Shown: positions 23,801 to 38,800, counted from the stretch's first letter. The stretch is DNA of 64,000 bases from Alentia gelatinosa (GCA_950022655.1 OX465579.1:53237950-53301949); one strand, 5' to 3'. Notes: generated from the sequence alone by a model not told the origin. Numbers and translations: made by a program.

Positions 23801-26800
23801 AAGGAGTTCTTCAAAATGGACCTCTGACTAAAAAAGTCCTCACCCCAACTGAAATGACTGTCAAGTCTTACAAGTCTGAAATGTCTCACAAGTCTTACAA
23901 CAGTCTTACAAGTCTTGTATCAGTCTTACTGCAGCCTTGCAACAGTCTTGTATCAGTCTTACAAAAGTCTTGCAACAGTCTTGCAACAATCTTGTATCAG
24001 CCTTACAACAGTCTTACCACAGTCTCATATTAGCCATACAAACAGTCTTTCTGCAGTCTTACAACAGTCTTATGTCAGTCTTACAACAATCTAACAAAAG
24101 TCTTGTAGCAGTCTTGCAACAGTCTTGCAACAGTCTTGCAACAGTCTTAAAACAGTCTTGTATCAGCCATACAACAGATTTGCAACAGTCTAGCATCAGT
24201 CTTGCATCAGTCTTGCATCAGTCTTGCAGCAGTCTTACAGCAGTCTTGTAACAGTCTTGCAACAGTCTTGCAACAGTCTTGCAACAATCTTACAACAATA
24301 TTGCAAGTCTTAGAACAGTCTTGCAAGTCTTGTATCAGTCTTACAACAGTCTTGCAACAGTCCTGTATCAGTCTTACACCAGTCTTGCAACAGTCTTGTA
24401 ACAGTTTTACAAGTCTTCCAACAGTCTAACAAGTCTTACAACAGTCTTGCAACAGTCTTGTATCAGTCTTCCTATAGTCTTGCGACAGTCCTATATCAGT
24501 CTTACAGAATTATTGCAACAGTCTTACAACAGTCTTGTATCAGTCTTACAACAGTTTGACAAGTCTTACCACAGTCTTGCAACAGTCTTGCAACAGTCTT
24601 GCAACAGTATTGTATCAGCTGTACAACAGTCTTGCATCAGTCATACAAGTCTTGCAACAGTCGTGCAACAGTCTTGCAACAGTTTTGTATCAGCCTTACA
24701 ACGGTCTTGCTACAGTCTCACAACAGTATTACAAGTCTTGCAACAGTCCTACAAGTCTTGCAACAGTCTTGCAAAAGTCGTTACAACAGTCTTACAAATC
24801 TTGCACCAGACTTACACCAGTCTTGAATCAGTCTTACAACAGTCTTGTATCAGTCTTACAGCAGTATTGTATCAGTCTTACAACAGTCTTGTATCAGGCT
24901 TACAACAGTCTTGTATCAGGCTTACAACAGTCTTACCAGTCTCATATTAGCCTTACAACAGCCTTACTGCAGTCTTGCAACAGTCTTGCAAGTCATTATG
25001 ACAGTCTTACAAATCTTGCAACAGTTTCGTATCAGTCTTACAACAGTCTTGTTGCTTGGAGAGTGATAGGAACCACAGAGTCCTCTGGGGGTACATGGCT
25101 GCATTACAACTCAAAGATGGCTGCTACCCCCCATGCTATGAAATTGGGCAAAAATACATGAATATTATGCCAAATACAAGTTCAACCTAAATAATGACAC
25201 TTCCTAGAGGGTAAGCAACTGTCAGTGCCACTTATGGAGATGGTAAATGTTACACCAATGCTCACTGTAAATCAATATTGAGTAAACAACTGTCTGAGAA
25301 TGCCCATTTCAGTCAAAATCCCCCCCCCCCCCCCACTTTCAACAAATACTTGAATATCTCAGTAAATATAGAATCTACTTAGAAAATTCCACTCCCTAGA
25401 ACCTACTGTTTTTGTCTTTCAAATGAGGCATATTGTAGTATGATTCAACCAGTTTAAGGGGTAGAAATATGTCTGTAAAGGAGTTCTTAAAAATTGACTT
25501 GTGACTACTAAAGTCCCCCCCCCCCCAACTGAATTCACTTTTTTTTTTTAATCCATACCAAAATACTAAATGTCAAAAGTGTAAGGCATTGTACCACCAT
25601 AAAACCTTCTGTCCAAAACAGAAATCATATTCCTATCTGTACTTAGTGAGCTATAAAAGGCAAAAATGTGGTCAGGTCACCTAGTGACTTTACAAGCAGT
25701 TGTACTACTGTAGGCTATAGCCATAACCTAAAGACCAACCGTCCACCTGCTAATAAGGTGATGGGTAAAGAGCACGACACCACTACACCAAAGGGGTGCC
25801 TGGGGTAAAGCACAGCTCCAGTATAAATAGGAGGCGATTTGGAGAGGACACATATCACGTTTAACATATATGTGAAATGTATGGCTATGACATCATAGTG
25901 TCAGTGCCATAGTGATTTCCCTAGTTTTGTTTGTTATCTTGACCTCTTTTTTCCTTTTTTTGAATTGAGACCCACTTGTCTCTTTTTCAAACCATACCAC
26001 AGTAGCCTCACTGCAAATAATCAGTACTCTTCTCTTACAGGACGCTTTCAATCAATAATTGCAATCGAAAAATAGACCAAGAGGGAAAAGAGGGAATGTG
26101 GAATATCCTGAGACAACTTTTACTAGGATCAATACTATACTATCGGTCCCATGCAGATGTTTTATCTATTATCGGTATAAAACTGTATCTTTACTAAGAG
26201 TAAAACTATGTTATATGGGTCCATAACAAAAAGGGAATCTCCAAAATGGTTTCAAGATAAAATTCATAAGGAAACATCATAAAATCTCAGTACTTAGTAT
26301 AAGATTCGCAACATGCCTTAATTGCAAACTCGAGATATGTGTTGATTATTGCTGGTGAAGGAAAGATGTGTGCTTGTTAGATCACAAAGCTGTACAAAAA
26401 TATCTTAAAATATATGGGTCTGAATACTTACTCGCTGTGGTTACCAAAATAAGATCACACGTTCAGCAAAAAGTAAAAATGAAAATATGAGTTTCACAAT
26501 ATACTATACCTCACAAAGTTGAATTAAGTATGAAAGCCAATATCTATTTGACACGATCGTTTAAGAGTGCATTTCACTTCCTACTATTTAGTGGTTACAA
26601 AGATGTTTGAAGCACATCAAATGGACAATATTTGGTCCTCTTTTTCTAAGTGTAGTAAGCAGGATTCCAAAGTTAACTATGCTCATATCATAGACAAATA
26701 CCATATGATAGTTATGTTCTGTGAATACGTTAATAAATAGTTCACAGTTGATTAAAATGCAAAGTAAAATAGTGTAAATGTCAACATGAAAATGTAAAAT

Positions 26801-29800
26801 ATGAATTGATGATTATTCAGGGGAAATTAGTTGGTACAATAACATGTATTACTTGTGTTATCTTTCAGTTGGTTATGTTATTCATAGTGTCAGTGCAAAG
26901 ATCAACAGTGAACTCATATCAAAAGGATAGCCTACAGAATTTGTTTGACTAAGTTCTCTGACTTGGCCATAGAACTAGACCACTTCCCTGACTTGACTGA
27001 AAAAAACTTACTTTAGTTCTCCAAATTTGCACCAAATGGCAGCACTACATAACATATGCAAATGCTGTTTTCTTGCACTCTCCGATCATATTCTCCTACT
27101 AAGGAGTAACCAAAAAACCAGATGGGAGAGTATAAAGCATGATTGGTGGGCTTTTGGAGGATCCCCTATTTCACCTGCAGTAGTGAATGCAATCCGACAG
27201 ACTAATATAGATAACATAACTATTGTCACTACATACCCTAATTCGAAACTTAGTATATGATTCTGATGTTCATTTTGGCATATAACTGACCAATAATCTG
27301 TAGTTTGCTTTGTCGAATAATGTCATTCTTTAACTTGTCATGTGTTTTTCAAGATGGCAGACTGTTTTTCCCCCTGTATGCCCCTCCTTGTGAAATTAGA
27401 CAGAAATACAGGAATAGCACATCAGATATTTGTTTCACCTAAATAATGACATTTCCTAAGAGGTAAGCAACTGTCAGTGTCACTTACGGAGAAGGTTGAT
27501 GTAACAGCAATGCCTAATTGAAATCAATATTGCATGAACATCTATTTTAGTACGGCCATTTTACCCAGACCCTCCACCTCCCCCCCCCCCCCCCCCCCCC
27601 AATTTTAACAAATACATGAATATCTCTGTAAATATAGAATCTACCCAGAAAATTCTACTTTCTAGCATCTAATGTTTTTTTAGTCTTTTTCAGATGCGGC
27701 ATATCATTATAAGATAACCAGTTTAAAGCAAGTATTCCACCAACCAATCGCTAGCCCAGGCCGGCACCCGTAAAGGGTCCCCGGCAGACCAGTTGTGGTC
27801 CAGGCAAAACTCTGGCCGGTGGGACAGTACCCCTGGTGCGTCTGGTGAGTTGCTGGAAGGGGTTTGACTATTATTACATTTCCAGCTGGCCATCGCCCGG
27901 CACCAGGTGGGTGGGCTGGCCTGTCAGCCTTTACAAGGCCTAGCTGGGGGAACAATCACTTTAGGAATAGAAACATGCCCATAAAGGAGTTCTTAAAAAT
28001 GGGCTTGTGACTCAAAAAGTCCCCCTTCCCAAACTGAAGTCTCTCTTATTTTCAAATTCATATCAAATACTAAATATAGAAACTGTAAGTTGTTGCATGG
28101 CCATAAAACCTTCTGTCTAAAACAGTTAGCTATAGAACGCAAAAATGTGGTCAGGTCGCCTAGTGAATCTACAAGCAGGTGTACTAGAGTAGGCTATAGC
28201 CATAACCTAAAGACCAACCGTCCACCTGCTAATAAAACATTTGACTGATTCATTAGACCAACACCCTGAAACAGCACTAAATCAAATTACATGTATATCA
28301 CAACTGCACCATGACACTGTGCGAGACAGCCGATGAACACTGTCGAGAATGGTAATCATACCTGCTATATCACATACTTTCAGAACATGCCAACTGAAGA
28401 CAATATGAAACAAAACATGCACCAAGCAAACCTCCTATTAATAACTGTCACCCCTCTTTATTTTAACCTGTTCATAGTTTTCGTTCCATGCTTCAAATGC
28501 TCCGATGTGGTAAAAAAAATGCTTATGATTTGTATAGATTTGTATAAAATTCGATTATCTGAAGTGAACAAATATATTAGCTATCACTGTATTGGATGTG
28601 AAGAAAGCGAATAGCAGTGCTCTGATTGTGTTTTTGTATGAATCTGTAAAAACTTGATGAATAATAGCTGGTGATGTTGACTTAAATGTTGATCGGGAAT
28701 GCATTCACGATCTTTAAACCACAAAGGGAGTTTTTCGTGCTCGCAGGGTGAACAGGCGCCTTGGAGAGAATGTGGTGAATGGTGGGTTGGGGAGAATTAG
28801 GGGGCTCTTGTACTTACTACTGTTCTTCCGTTCTCAAGTCCTTCCTATATCATGTACAGCACATCTATTATTAATTATCAAATTAGACATGAAGGAATAT
28901 ATATTTATATACGTCCCAATGAATAAAGATTTCTTTTTTAATTTGTTGTTGCCGTTTTCTTCTTTTTTTCAAATAGGTATGATATAAATATAGAGATCAG
29001 AATATTGAAGTATTGAATCAGAGTCAAATGTTTCTCATATGTCGGAGTCCATGGTCCGAGAATGGAATTTCAAACACTTAATAATGAGAACAAACTGCGG
29101 TAATGTCCTAACTGAAAAAGAGAACATATCACAGGACTACTAGCATTGGGACACAAAGGCGATGAAGATGCTAAAAAGGCTATGCTTACATAAAGCTTAC
29201 TAGTGTCTGATGCCGTGGACACACCAAGTGAGTCAAGGAAGCGATCTCTGGATTCGCCAACACAAAATGGCATATTTGTGAGATATTATTTGATAGTCAT
29301 ATCTCCCACCAATAGTTTAGTGTCTCAGAAGCAATAATCAGGTCAAATATGAAAAAAACACCCGCAGACATACGTATTTTGCGTTGGCGATTACGGAAAT
29401 CGCTGCAATACTCGCTTGGTATGTCTCTGACTTGAACTATTCATCGTCAATGAAAACCGCTATTATACTCACAAGCTGTCCAGCACAGTTTCATTGTTGG
29501 TAGAGCGTACATTGTAAATGGCAACGGTTCCATCATATAGGCCCACCTACAATTAAGAGATAATCCTTTTTAACATATCGATCCAGATGGTTGTTCCGTT
29601 CATATTAAACATTAATATAAGTTACGTCTAAATCCCGTAGCAGAATTCTATAGCTGCTTTACAATAGAAAACCTTACATATACCATATTTATTAGGAATT
29701 CAAATGAAGAATAATATGGCTTACGAAGCTCCTCACACACAATGACGTTCACTCTGTTACACTTTCCTTGTCTTCATACAACCAATAAGCCCTAGTGATA

Positions 29801-32800
29801 GTGTGTAATCAAAGATTAATTTCTATCTTATCAACATGCACCGTTGCCCGTGGTTCTAGTGATATCATGGAATGGCAAATGATAATTGCAGGACTGTGAG
29901 ATTAAATCAATGGAACTCTGCCAGGTTTGGTCCAATGTAATATCCTCTTTGTGAATAAAGCTCATAATTCAACATATTTTCCCCCCGTAAAACTAAGGTG
30001 ACGAGGCAAGAAAAAGAAAAAGAATCATTTCATGTAAACACAATTGATAGTCATTTCATATAACTACAATTGATGGAAGCTTGATATCACATCAATAGAA
30101 AAGGACAAAAAAACGAAATAACCATTTTAACTACTGAAATTTCTCATTCAACTCGATTTAAAGGTTAATTTATACATAGATGGTGTTCTATGAATATTAA
30201 TGTACTAAAAAGTTTGACGTCATATGGACAATTAAGGTTATAACTTAGATTCCTAATGAGTCTAGACCAGGATGAAACCTGGCACTTACTGAAGAAATCC
30301 AAACAAATACATGGTAGGAGAATGGATACAACGACTAGGACCTTATGTCTACAGTGGCTATAATGTACATTGTCATATCTAAACACTCATATCTAGGAGA
30401 CTGTAAAGCAACACTTGTTCTTCATGTATAGGAAGTTGTCACTTTAAAGGTAGCACCGGTGGCAGATTATACACACGGCCTCCTAAATTTCATTTAATAA
30501 AAACAATGAAATATCAAAATGTAAAGGTGAACGATGGCAGGAAGAGAAGACTTACGGCGAGTAAATTGGGGTGTGCCACAGAGTAGTCCATAGCAGTAAC
30601 TCCAGATCCGCACGTGAATACCCGTTCCGGATACTGGAACAAGGTGAATAGTGAGAACTACATGCATACATCAATGAGTCATGAGTATGGTTACAGCAAG
30701 CCCCAATTACTTACTCTACAATTTGGGTGAAATAGGATGTTTCCGATCTATTACACTAAAACATGTAAGTCATGATTCAAATCATTTATTAAACACTGTT
30801 CGGCCATTCTTGTGGTGGTCGTTTCATAGGCTGACACAAGGTGGCATGATCATTTTTTTCAGATATTAGATTAGTATATGCTCAGTACAAGGGCATCACG
30901 GAAATCTGTATAACTTCATTTTCAAGCAAGTAATTGAAACGCAAATCATTGCTGTAGACACCAAAAATCAACAAATACCAAGAACCATAGTCTATCAAAG
31001 TGAATCTATTAGTACCTTAAGGTGACATATGAACGTTCCTGGAAAATCTGGATGAGGATAATTGTTGTGTTAATAAAATCTGCCTTGATTGTAAAGAATC
31101 TATGAATTTGTTAAAAAGAATCTCGAGACAGGCCTTGTCCAAAAGAGAATGTTATGCAAATGTTTACCAATACTAAATCTCACAAAAACTTTGACCAGTA
31201 TAACCCAAATTGTGGGGGACATAAAGGTAAACATTCCTGGTAGAAGTCATTTCTCTCTGATTTGTAAATGGCATAGCTCTTGTCGTAATCTCGGTATAGG
31301 CCGGAGTTAGAAGAGAAGGGCATGAGTATTCCCCTTACCTCTGGGTTCTTTAGTGACCAGCAGCATACCATGCCGCCCTTCTGGTTGGTAAAGTCGAACT
31401 GCCCATATCCCACTGCCAGAAGATCCTGGAAGCAACAGCACATTCATCAATGGTATTGACAATCAAAAGTAGTCGAAGAACATATCTTTGATTTGTCTAC
31501 GAATACAACCAAACAGGTAATGATGTCTCTTAAGCACTTACTAGCTAAACAAGTATAATACTAATGCTTATGGGTTCTGTTGGGCAGCTAAAGGCGCTAT
31601 ATGTGACTACAGAGTCAGGAAATTGATTTCATGTATCAAAGACACCTGTAAAGAGGCAAGCTTGCCCACCTGGTTGGTCTTGTTCCAGGCCATACAGCTG
31701 ACGTTGCTTCCTTTGCTGAGCGGGCAGCTGTAAGCCCAAAGGCGGTCCAGATTGGGCCCCATATCAGATGTAGAAAGCTTCACCGGTTTGTCATCCTCAT
31801 CCTGTACCTTATCAACATCTGAAAAGGTCATGCAGTATCGTCAGCCACCGTCGATGTTGCCCGCACTTCAAATTCAGTGTTTAAAGTTCGTTTATCCCCC
31901 CCCCCCCCCCTCTTATTGTGGCTACATTTCACGTTACGTCATGCCTGAATAAGGATTTCATCACACCCACTATCAATATTTGTCCATTTTATTTCAGCGG
32001 CGCTTTATCTACGTTTATTTTTCTCACAGTGTCAATGCGCCTACATTTGATATTCCGTATTGTCTTTTTTGACTCCGGGCAAAGGAATGACATTTGTTGA
32101 ACTTACTCTATTTGGTGAATCTAAGTTTGCCATATCTGGCCCAATGAACTGTCAACACTGGTTTATTTCTAACATATGTGATGTAGTATCTGAACACACT
32201 CAACATATATGTGTAAATGGTTGCGAGTTTTGGATCCTCGAAGTAAAAGATCTTTTATAAAATGAAACCATAGAAATTCATGATTACCTTCGACAATTGG
32301 TAGCGCTCTGTACAGGGCCTGCTTTGGTTGGTAATTATTAAGGTTGATTACACGCTCCATAATCACCAGGTTCTTCTTGAGACTTTCACTTTGCTGGAAA
32401 ATAGAAAAAAAAAATGTTCAAATCAAGGCGAGAATCTAAGCCAACTCAAACAACTCTCCAAATCGTTTGGTGATTGGCTTTATTCTAACAGCAAATACCT
32501 TCCAAAAGTAAAGTTACCTTTTTTCAAGTATATCAAATCACTCAAAATTTAAGCTGATTTATCTTAATTGAAGAACTTTTAAAGGATGGGAAACAATGTG
32601 CAGAGCTCAGTACTTATTTCATAGTTTCACAGAGTTATCGCTTAGAGATATTTATTGAATAGTTGGTCAGAATGTGAAAAATATTAACCATCATGAGTTC
32701 CTCCTCTGAAAGACCATCATTCTCTGGTACTGTTGATACGCCAACCTCTTTGCTAGCGAAGACACTGTCTGTCCCTGCCACAGACGACACTGTAGCTCGG

Positions 32801-35800
32801 CTCTCTGTAAAACATATCGTTCAGTAAGTACCTTGGGAAAGTCTGAAAGTTTGCCCAAATTTAATTACACCATTCAGCACCATGTGATCTATTTTTGATT
32901 TGACAGGTTTGGCTTGTTCATTTCTATGATGTTAAATGTGATTAAACATTCATCTGTTAGACCAAAAGTCCATGATTATCTCTTTCTAACCTGTTCTCCT
33001 TTTGTTATACTCTAATTCTATCAATTAAAGTTTCAATTTAATTATGAATAAAAAAGACCAATAACTGATAAACAAACAACTTTTTATGACGATTAAACTT
33101 GCGTGATTTAATTGGAAAAATAATTGAGTGTTGTTTCTGTGTTTGTAACACTGATAAGAGAACCAGTATTAAGTGACTTTATACTGAGACAGGAATTGGT
33201 CGTTGCATCCTGTTTCTTATTTGATATTTTTCTTGCATAAAAGGTGGAATATATCTGTGAATGAACGATTCAGGAAAATAACCTAACATAGAGATGCCAG
33301 AAACGTTGGGGGAACAAAATAACATGGGGACTCTATAGAATATGTAGAATGATATTAACATAAAAGGATGAAAACCAAAACAAATAAATAAATAACCGCA
33401 TAACTGGCATCCCTTCATCAAAAACAACATGGCGAACGTTGTCGAATCGCGACTTTAAACTCGCGATACACGCCCCCCGTAACCACTACAAGTGCGTATT
33501 GACCCAATATCGAGGTAGCCAACGAGTGGCGTGCACGTAGAACAGTTTAAATTGGTCAAATATACAAATCCATCGATAATAACAACACGCCGTTCGACTT
33601 GGGCCGCAACGGGGGACACACAGACACGATTACGCTGATTCCCGGGCGATACTCCCTCTGCTCTCCAATCGCATTTTCTGTTAAGTGCACGCCTACCAAA
33701 TAGCAACCAAACATCTGTTCGGCGAGTGACGGTATTATCGCGCATGCGCAACGCGCACATCCTGCGCAACTTCCTGTTCATAGCAGACAGTGTCAACATG
33801 GAGCGGTTGTGACTTAAGAACTCGATAAATGGCGTCTTTCTGATCGGATAAATGTATGTAATAATAAGAAAACACCCTTACTGTGACCAGAACTATGTCT
33901 TAGTTAGGGTGTTTTCTCCTAATACCTAATGCCCTTTCTAGTCTGTAAAATACCCAACTGGTATTGGGCACGATGAGAGTACATAGAATTATCCTACACC
34001 TAATATAAAATCCCAAAGGCTTAACATTGAGTTTCCGTATGCCACGCTGCCTGGCATACAGAGTTTTATATGCCACTAGTGGCATACAGAATTTTCATCA
34101 CATAAAATTCCAAAATCGAGGAGACGGGGTAGGGTAAAATCAAAACCTGATCAGTTTTAATCCTGGCCACCGCATGCCACTCCTGGAGTTTTGGCTCCGG
34201 ACTTCACTCAGCTTCGCCTCGTGAAATCACTATGCCAAACTCCAGTCGTGGCATATGGTGGCCAAGATTAAAACTCATCCAGTTTTGCGATATTATGTCT
34301 TGATATTTATCCTACCCCTAATATAAAATCCCATAGGCTTAACATTGAGTTTCCGTATGCCACGCTGACTGGCATACAGAGTTTTATATGCCACTAGTGG
34401 CATACAGCATTGTTATCACGTAATATTCCAAAATCGAGGAGACAGGGTAGGATAAAATCAAAACCTGATTCGTTTTAATCCTTGCCACCGCATTCCACTC
34501 CTGGAGTCTTTGCTCCGGACTTCACTCGGCTTCGCCTCATGAAGTCACTATGCCAAACTCTAGTCGTGGAATACGGTGGACAAGATTAAACCTCATCCAG
34601 TTTTACGATAATATTCAATGACGTTCTTTATTTGAATTCGGGGGTGGGACAGCATGCGAAAGCAGTACGAGTGGTAAGGCTTGACTAATATGCCATGTTT
34701 TTTATGGAAATATAATTTCACTTGACTTTGCATCGATAAATTACCATGCTATGAAACTCAATGCATTTTATTCAGGTCAATCACTTTTTTGTTTCTTCTA
34801 TAACACTAAAGGCAATACGAGTAAAGCATTAGCACCGGTAAGAATATAATATTTTGTGGTGTTGATAAGACAAATGTGAAGCGTTTTTGTACAGAATTAT
34901 GAACACAGCCTTTCGCCGGATATGAACATATTTTACAATCAGATGTGGTGATTCATTACTAATATACAGAATTTTGGGGATCAATATTAGTTTTCCATAG
35001 GAAAAAATAGCTGTATAGTTGTGCTTGCTAATGTAGCCATAGACTTTCATGATATAACAAAATTAAACAAGAGACCCCAAAGTAAAGCGTGTACTGTTCT
35101 GGGTTGGGGAATGGCATGGAAAGTGCGCAAAATAGTGCCGTTTGGTGGCCAGCACATGCCGCCCTTGTGAGCTCACAGTATAAAGAGCGGCATAGTGGAG
35201 CAAATAGACTCTACATGCCCACCAGAACCGGCCATACGGCCATAAACCAGCGATGAGCCATCAAAACCTAATAAATTAAGTCTCCCCAGTTACAAGCCAA
35301 CGGCCGGCGGTCTCAACCAGGCCGGTGGGTTCGTAAACAATAGCTACGCAGAGCTACTTAGTTGCCATACCGCCGGCCCGGTGGAACACGCCCTTTAGAG
35401 ATAAAAATAATTTTGACTTCAGATGTTCAGTCCATTGTTTTAAGACTATACAAATATGACACATACGTGGATCCAAAAGAAATGTAAGATATCACAAAAC
35501 ACAACTATAAATCAATTCTTATCATGACTGCTGATCTAATGTAAATAATGTTTAGATATCATTAGGAAGGAATCGAGTTTGTGCTGTCGCCATCCTTGTA
35601 TGCATGTCTTTCTTTTCAAGGTACCACTGGGTGCTGTGGGAGTTTAATGCCCATTTAAACAGTATGCATTCAATTACTTCCTTAGGTGCGAACATTACAA
35701 CACATAGACAAGTAGTATTACTGATGGTGCATTTGGCCAGGTGTTGTGGGGAGTGAGACGGATAGCCTAGAAACAGTAGCTGCTCATCTAGGCTTACCTT

Positions 35801-38800
35801 TGGTAATCTCTATTGTCACTTTGCTCGATGCAACATCTGAGTATGACCTTTTCTGTTCTTTGTCACCTTTAGCATTGTTTTCAACATAAATAAGCAAAAG
35901 TTAAGTAACTCAAATGGGATGCAACTTTAAAAGATGGGCAATCATTATGTTTAGAAATTCTGAAATTTATCTAAATACTGCATCAGCACATTGTAAAATG
36001 TACATCCTAAGATCTCATATCAGATCAAAAAGGATTTAAAAACCCTTTCTTTTAAACATGATAATTTTAGAACTTTTGCACATTTCAAAGAGGTAAAATA
36101 TTATTAATTAAAAATTTCAAACAATACAGAAAACGGTATATTTTCAAAACAAGACCTAAGTGTGCATTTTGAAAAAGAAATATTGGCCTTTAAAGGCCAA
36201 ATTAGCAGGTGGACGCATTTAACACTCAATACAAGGTCTGCTAATAATTAATTACTAGTCTAGGGAGAGACCAGACCCTGCCAAGGAGTTCTTCAAAATG
36301 GACCTAAATTACTAAAAAAAAGTCCTCCCCCAACTAAAATGACTTTTCTTATTTTTTAAATCCTTGTATAAGCCTTGCAAGTCTTGCAATAGTCTCACAA
36401 GTCTCGCACCAGTCTTACAACAGGTAACAATCTAACAACAATATTGCAAGTCTTAGAACAGTCTAACAAGTCTTGTATCAGTCTTACAACAGTCATGTAT
36501 CAGTCTTGCAACAGTCTTGCAACAGTCTTGCAACAGTCTTGCAACAGTCTTAAAACAGTCTTGCAACAGTCTTATAACAGTCTTAAAACAGTCTTAAAAC
36601 AGTCTTGTATCAGTCGTACAAGTCTTGCAGCAGTCTTGTATCAGTCGTACAACAGTCTTACAAGTCTTGCAACAGTTGTTACAACAGTCTTACAAGTCTT
36701 GAAACAGTCTTACATCAGTCTTAGAACAGTCTTGCAAGTCTTGTATCAGTCTTACAACAGTCTTGCAACAGTCTAACAAGTCTTACAACAGTCTTACAAC
36801 GGTCTTGTATCAGCCTTACAACAGTCTTGCAACAGTCTTACAAGTCTTGCAACAGTCGTTACAACATTCTTACAAATCTTGCAACAATCGTACAACAGTC
36901 TTGAATCAGTCCTACAACAGTCTTGTATCAGTCTTACAACAGTCTTGTAACAGTCTTACAACAGTCTTGTATCAGTATTACAACAGTCTTGTATCAGTAT
37001 TACAACAGTCAAACAACAGTCTTGCATCCGTCTTGCATCTATCCTGCAACAGTCTTGCAACAGTCTTGTATCAGCCGTATGACAGTCTTGCAACAGTCTT
37101 GTATTACTCTTAAAACAGTCTTGCAACAGTCTTGCTACAACCTTACAACACTCGTGCAAGTCTTAGAACAGTCTTAGAACAGTCTTGCACTAGTCTTACA
37201 GTCTTAAAACGTCTCACAACAGTCTTGTAACAGTCTTGTAACAGTCTTACAACAGTATTGTAGCAGTCTTACAACAGTCTTGTAGCAGTCTTACAAGTCT
37301 TGCAACAGTCTTATAGCAGTCTTACAACAGTCTTGCAACAGTCTCGTATCAGCCGTATAACAGTCTTTCAACAGTCATACAACAGTCGTGCAACTGTCTT
37401 GCAACAGTCTTGTATAGGATATTGCATTGCCATAAAACTTGTCCAAAGTAAAAAGAAATCATATACCTATCCGTACTTAGTTATGGCTCCATCTGGTTTA
37501 AGTTGGTCATACTACAGGCTCCCTGTTCAAAGTGAGGCTGAGCTTCCACCAGATATGTAGTGTTCGTATAAGGATATAGGTATAAGGCATGTGCCAATAT
37601 GCTTGGAGAGTGTTGGGGACCACAGAGTCCTCTGGGGGTACATGGCTGCATTACAATTCAAAGATGGCTGCTACCCCCCCCCCCCCACCCCCATGCTATG
37701 AAATTAGGCAAAAATACAATGAATATCATGCCAAATACAAGTTCAACCTAGATAATGACACTTCCTAGAGGGTAAGCAACCGTCAGTGCCACTTATGGAG
37801 ATGGTAAATGTTACACCAATGCTCACTGTAAATCAATATTGAGTAAACAACTGTCTGAGAATGCCCATTTCAGTCAAGATCCCCCCCACCCCCCACTTTC
37901 AACAAATACTTGAATATCTCAGTAAATATAGAATCTACCTAAAAAATTCCACTTCCCAGCACCTACTGTTTTTTATTGTCTTTCAAATGAGGCATACTAT
38001 ATTATGATTCAACCAGTTTAAGGGGTAGAAATATGTGCATAAAGGAGTTCTTAAAAATGGACCTGTGACTACTAAAGTCCCCCCCCCCCCAACTGAATTC
38101 ACTATTTTTTTTAAATCCATACCAAAATACTAAATATCAAAACTGTAAGGCATTGTACCACCATAAAACCTTCTGTCCAAAACAGAAATTACATTCCTAT
38201 CTGTACTTAGTTAGCTTTAAAAGGCAAAAATGTTGTCAGGTCACCTAGTGACTTTACAAGCATGTGTACTACAGTAGGCTATAGCCATAACCTAAAGACC
38301 AACTGTCCACCTGCTAATAAGGGTGGAAAATAGATTGTTATTTCATATTGAAAATGGATAAGGTCAGAATACCCAGCAGACCTACCCATGCCACTGCGCG
38401 CAATTGAGGCCTGCGTATCGGCTCTGAGGGGCCCTGTCGATTTAGAGTCGTCCGTCTGTGTTTCTGCCACAGCACTTCCGGGTCTACTTCCAGTGACATC
38501 ACCATCATCCTTCCCTTCTTCTTCCTCTTTCGCTTTGGCTGAAATTACGTACACTGTGGTCAGGTTCAAAGAGCGCGTGGTATTTCTCGTTATGATGGAG
38601 TTAATTTATGATAAGATATGAGTATACGAGGTCCAATGTAAGTGTCCATTATGGGCATTTACTGCCAAACTTAAGACTTTGTTTAATAAAGGCGTGACCT
38701 CCTGCTGATGATCATGAACGTTTTAAATAAAATTGTATCTGCAAGGACAAAATGGGTTCCTGATATACATGAAAAAGTTAATTGAAGCCTTTCAAAATGT

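Noticed and set aside
24447..25161. ORFs of 167 and 208 codons with QQSCxSL-type repeats (also near 36444-37113 and 52182-53205)
   Set aside because: They are translations of the 11-bp minisatellite. All plus frames are open because the unit has no stop in any register, and none has gene context.
33455..33799. 114-codon minus-strand ORF over the CpG-rich island
   Set aside because: Not recognisable as a protein family, and GC-rich DNA has few stops. Kept only as a regulatory candidate.
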